This document shows positions 62,201-64,000 of a stretch of 64,000 bases of DNA, piece after piece. The stretch is from Branchiostoma belcheri (taxonomy: Eukaryota > Chordata > Leptocardii > Amphioxiformes > Branchiostomatidae). How positions within the stretch are numbered: the first letter of the stretch is position 1; every line of letters starts with the position of its first letter. Below the pieces are notes generated by a model. It saw nothing but the letters and a program-made list of their open reading frames with translations. It did no database searches and had not been told where the DNA came from. The position numbers were made by a program, and so were the translations under genes. Location: NCBI RefSeq assembly GCF_001625305.1, contig NW_017804020.1, positions 7,333,348 through 7,397,347 on the forward strand, given 5' to 3'.

Positions 62201-62562
62201 CAGTGTACCACTGGATGGAGGTGAGACTGAAGATGAGAATTCTCGGCCTGGGGAAGACCAAACCCGGCAGCGTCCCTCAGCTCAACGAAGAGATGGCCAC
62301 CGAGCTGGGAGCGGAGATGCTCGGGGAGTTCATCGTGTTCATGGTAGCGGTGGCAACCATCTACGGAGAGTACTGGCGGCAGGCCCGAAACGCTCAGCAG
62401 AAGGAAGACACTCAGAACCAGAGACTGAATGAACTGGAGGAAAAACTATTGGAAGTGCAGGTGGTCACGGAAAAGCAGGACATGCAGATTCGACATTTGT
62501 CTAGACTGTTGGCAGGTTCCACTCCGGACTCTAGTCAGACAGTCAGACTGCCTGGCAAATAA
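59143..62562 (+). CDS. OPA3: OPA3, outer/inner mitochondrial membrane protein
   Basis: Two coding exons, 59143-59275 and 62204-62562, joined in phase 1 (CAA T|TG TAC) give 163 residues plus TAA. The protein starts MVFPIAKLVSLAVKQLSKPV and continues with [60 protein letters not shown] and EYWRQARNAQQKE. It matches human OPA3 segment by segment (recalled: [57 protein letters not shown]). The N-terminus is amphipathic and mitochondrial; residues about 83-102 form a hydrophobic helix; a Glu/Gln-rich coiled coil follows. OPA3 is a mitochondrial membrane protein linked to lipid handling and morphology; its loss causes 3-methylglutaconic aciduria in humans. Length is close to the family's usual ~180. 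The gene points away from Syt14/16. Confidence 0.97.
59510..59592 (+). repeat. Distal copies of the OPA3 acceptor unit
   Basis: Two copies of ttgtggttgta...tatttctgcag lie about 240 bases into the OPA3 intron, the same unit as at 62014-62203. Between 59593 and 59851 the intron is plain AT-rich DNA (atttgcataattaatt, a short tgtgtgt run) with no other structure seen. Confidence 0.7.
60036..60358 (-). rRNA. 18S rRNA 5' fragment (pseudogene) in OPA3 intron
   Basis: Read on the minus strand it begins TACCTGGTTGATCCTGCCAG, the universal 5' end of eukaryotic 18S rRNA. It continues through CTCATTAAATCAGTTATGGT, GTGGTAATTCTAGAGCTAAT and ACATGCGGAAGAAGCG to CCCTATCAACTTTC, about 323 nt. It stops abruptly there, in mid-gene. 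A 4-nt deletion (CATTCGAATG joins directly to CCCTATC, where TCTG is usual) and a substitution near nt 40 mark it as a non-functional copy, although otherwise very well conserved and so probably young. Confidence 0.95.
60359..60437 (-). other. Probable 5' external transcribed spacer of rDNA
   Basis: GC-rich sequence (ccgccgccgccgggagcgg) directly upstream of the 18S start in rDNA orientation, ending where the 41-bp array resumes. It is unlike the surrounding intron, so it most likely came with the 18S fragment as 5' ETS. Not verified against an rDNA unit. Confidence 0.65.
60628..61813. mobile_element. Foldback-like element with repeat-filled inverted arms
   Basis: Arms of about 205 bp (60628-60832) and 277 bp (61537-61813) are inverted copies. 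Each starts at taccgtggccgacaag, runs through tandem 22-24-bp units (ttttacaccgcaacttttgg type), then a unique end (acggtccccctgtcaggtca). The length difference comes from unit copy number. The ~700-bp centre shows no open frame of note but carries a further inverted pair, acgagcgatcgc/gcgatcgctcgt. Arms made of tandem subrepeats are the hallmark of foldback (FB/Galileo-like) transposons. Family not identified. Confidence 0.75.
62014..62203 (+). repeat. 22-bp minisatellite of OPA3 acceptor copies
   Basis: Eight or so units of tgttgtagttgtatttctgc + ag run right up to exon 2; the last one is the true acceptor. Six upstream units keep an intact tatttctgcag; one is degenerate (ctccaat). Related units also occur near the start of the same intron (59510-59590). 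Confidence 0.93.
62204..62562 (+). CDS. OPA3: OPA3 exon 2
   Basis: Acceptor tgtatttctgcag is the last member of a run of near-identical 22-bp units, each ending in the same acceptor-like word. The exon begins TG TAC CAC TGG ATG, encodes residues 45-163, and ends PGK-TAA. The stop codon overlaps an AATAAA hexamer (62558-62563). Confidence 0.96.
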
Positions 62563-62563
62563 A
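62558..62563 (+). promoter_or_regulatory. AATAAA overlapping OPA3 stop codon
   Basis: The TAA stop (62560-62562) sits inside aataaa. If used as the polyadenylation signal, the 3' UTR would be only about 10-30 nt. No other obvious AATAAA is close downstream; further ones on this strand lie near 62753 (gaataaagcc). Confidence 0.4.
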
Positions 62564-62683
62564 ATACTCCCTGTATGTGTTAGTAAAATGTGTAGGAATA
62601 TCATCAGGGAGGAAAGCAGCTGGAGGAAAGCATATCTTGTTTACTGCAACATTTTCTTTATCATATGTCTAATAATTAAGCCA

Positions 62684-63075
62684 ATTTAAGGGTTAATGAC
62701 CCGCCCCGAGGTGAATATGGTGTGATAAAGCATTGTCAGTTGCTATAATCACCGAATAAAGCCACAGAGTGAGCGCATATAGCCTATCAAAACTTACACA
62801 GTAAAGAGTGACACATTCCTGTATAACACATACAAACTTGAATAGAACATGTGTTCCATATGTGAGTCACCTGAGGTCACTGGAGCAGTCGTGTTCTATT
62901 TGGGTCACCCGAGGTCATATGCGGGTGATTATTGGATTGTTTAATGTATGGATTGGGAATGAATAATGACCTGTTTTGACTCTATTTGTGACATTACGGC
63001 ATCATAAGCCATGTGGAATGGGGCCTTCTGATTGGTCAACGTCATCCGGCTATATGATAATTTCAGATAACGTAT
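62684..63075 (-). mobile_element. Dispersed repeat, inverse of 590-697, plus tail
   Basis: gggttaatgacccgccccga matches the 5' edge repeat in reverse. Further on, ctgattggtcaacgtcatcc-ggctatatgataat resembles 42583-42615, which may belong to the same element. Confidence 0.55.
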
Positions 63076-63145
63076 GATAAATGTCATGATTGTGGAAAGA
63101 CTGACATGCAGACAACAGCCTACCTAATTCTCTGCGATTATTGGT

Positions 63146-63235
63146 AGCCTCTACCAGGCTTCAGGAAGGGGCTGGAAAGAGTAGAAATTGGCCAATTTCT
63201 ATTCTTACCAGCCCCTTCATGAAGCCTGGTTAAGC
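63146..63235. repeat. Short hairpin related to 29569-29753
   Basis: agcctctaccaggcttcagg...gtagaaattggccaatttct...ccttcatgaagcctggtt: terminal parts of the larger hairpin without its centre. Confidence 0.8.
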
Positions 63236-63770
63236 TTTATTGGTCCAGTGTTCAAATACATTGTGCAAAGCTGCACTGTTGTAATGTGATTACTATTGAT
63301 TTCTAAGCTTGCAGTGTGTACAAAATAAATTGATAAAGTAAAACAGAAGTCAATTAAATGCCTTGACACTAAAATGCAGTTTGTTTTCATATGTACATCT
63401 ACCTTTGTGTCAATATGTAGATATGACATGCAAGTACAAAAGTAACTAGAACTAGAAAGGCCAATATTTGCTTTGGAGCAAATACAGCGATGGGTTCACC
63501 ACATTTTAGGACATGGCAGGGAAAGAATGAGAAACACAAGGGAAAACAATGATTTACATTGATATAACTATAATATGAAGTAACATACAACTAAAACAAC
63601 AGTTGGATAGCTATTCCCTACTTTATTGGTTAGGATTTTTAATTGCATAATGCAAACTGTTGATTTTCAAAATAAATAAAAAAAACGTTCATGCCCCGCA
63701 TTCCAATGCTGGAGCAGGAAAGCTTGAAATACCTACCAAAACACTTGAATACAGACATACTGTTAGTATG

Positions 63771-63898
63771 GAAATGCTCTGTGCAGGTGTTAATCAAGTT
63801 AAATCCCAACAGCCAATCAGCAAGAAATGCTCTGTGCAGGTGGAAATGCTCTGTGCAGGTGTTAATCAAGTTAAATCCCAACAGCCAATCAGCAAGAA
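63771..63898 (+). repeat. 72-bp direct duplication
   Basis: gaaatgctctgtgcaggtgt-taatcaagttaaatcccaac-agccaatcagcaagaa occurs twice with a 72-bp period and no mismatch seen, so it is recent. It contains the CCAAT-like word agccaatcag. The rest of 63236-64000 is AT-rich with nothing recognised. Confidence 0.9.
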
Positions 63899-64000
63899 GA
63901 ATAGAGGAAAGCTGCATGCCTATTGGTTGATGCCCTGTATTCCATTGTGATGACTCATGCCCAAACGTGGTAAACACGGCACACTAACACAGTAATACAT

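Noticed and set aside
1-64000. CRISPR arrays, operons or bacterial features
   Set aside because: The window is spliced eukaryotic DNA; the regular repeats are contiguous minisatellites without spacers.

Overview
The window is animal nuclear DNA, intron-rich and packed with small non-autonomous transposons. The gene content, a tRNA-derived SINE, CR1/Jockey-type LINE tails and the base composition (many tgtacatgta words) fit a cephalochordate (amphioxus, Branchiostoma-like). That assignment is inference; no species-specific marker was checked.

Two host genes are clear. (1) On the minus strand, from about 49.1 kb (possibly 55.6 or 57.3 kb) down to 5.9 kb, lies a synaptotagmin-14/16 family gene. 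I rebuilt 11 coding exons with matching phases: a glycosylatable Thr/Pro-rich ectodomain, one membrane helix, an acidic linker, then C2A and C2B domains that lack most Ca2+ ligands, ending in the family's WHVLLES tail. Summed, they encode about 655 residues. (2) On the plus strand, 59.1-62.6 kb, lies a two-exon OPA3 gene (163 residues, mitochondrial), with an ETS/GABP-type site just upstream.

Inside the 12-kb Syt intron (44.4 to 32.3 kb), on the same strand, sit a 4-kb open reading frame (about 1,330 residues, disordered, with eleven 15-residue C-terminal repeats) and a small exon carrying a cysteine cluster. Both end in good donors in the same phase as the Syt membrane exon. They may be a separate nested gene, or alternative parts of the Syt gene that would put a giant cytosolic N-terminus in front of the C2 domains.

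The rest is intron and intergenic DNA. It holds Tourist/Harbinger-like MITEs (three families, 3-bp TWA target duplications), mariner-, hAT- and piggyBac-like MITEs, a foldback-like element, long hairpins, three SINE copies, several LINE remnants (one inserted in another with an 8-bp target duplication), minisatellites and microsatellites. Three features stand out. Minisatellites in three different introns are built from copies of the neighbouring exon's own splice site (two donors, one acceptor). A 5' fragment of 18S rDNA plus apparent external spacer is inserted inside a palindromic 41-bp array in the OPA3 intron. The 4-kb exon is phase-compatible with the Syt C2 exons.

Layout: 0-5.5 kb downstream of Syt, repeats; 5.9-49.1 kb Syt exons and introns; 49-57 kb upstream/first-intron region with candidate Syt first exons; 57-59 kb intergenic; 59.1-62.6 kb OPA3; 62.6-64 kb downstream repeats.
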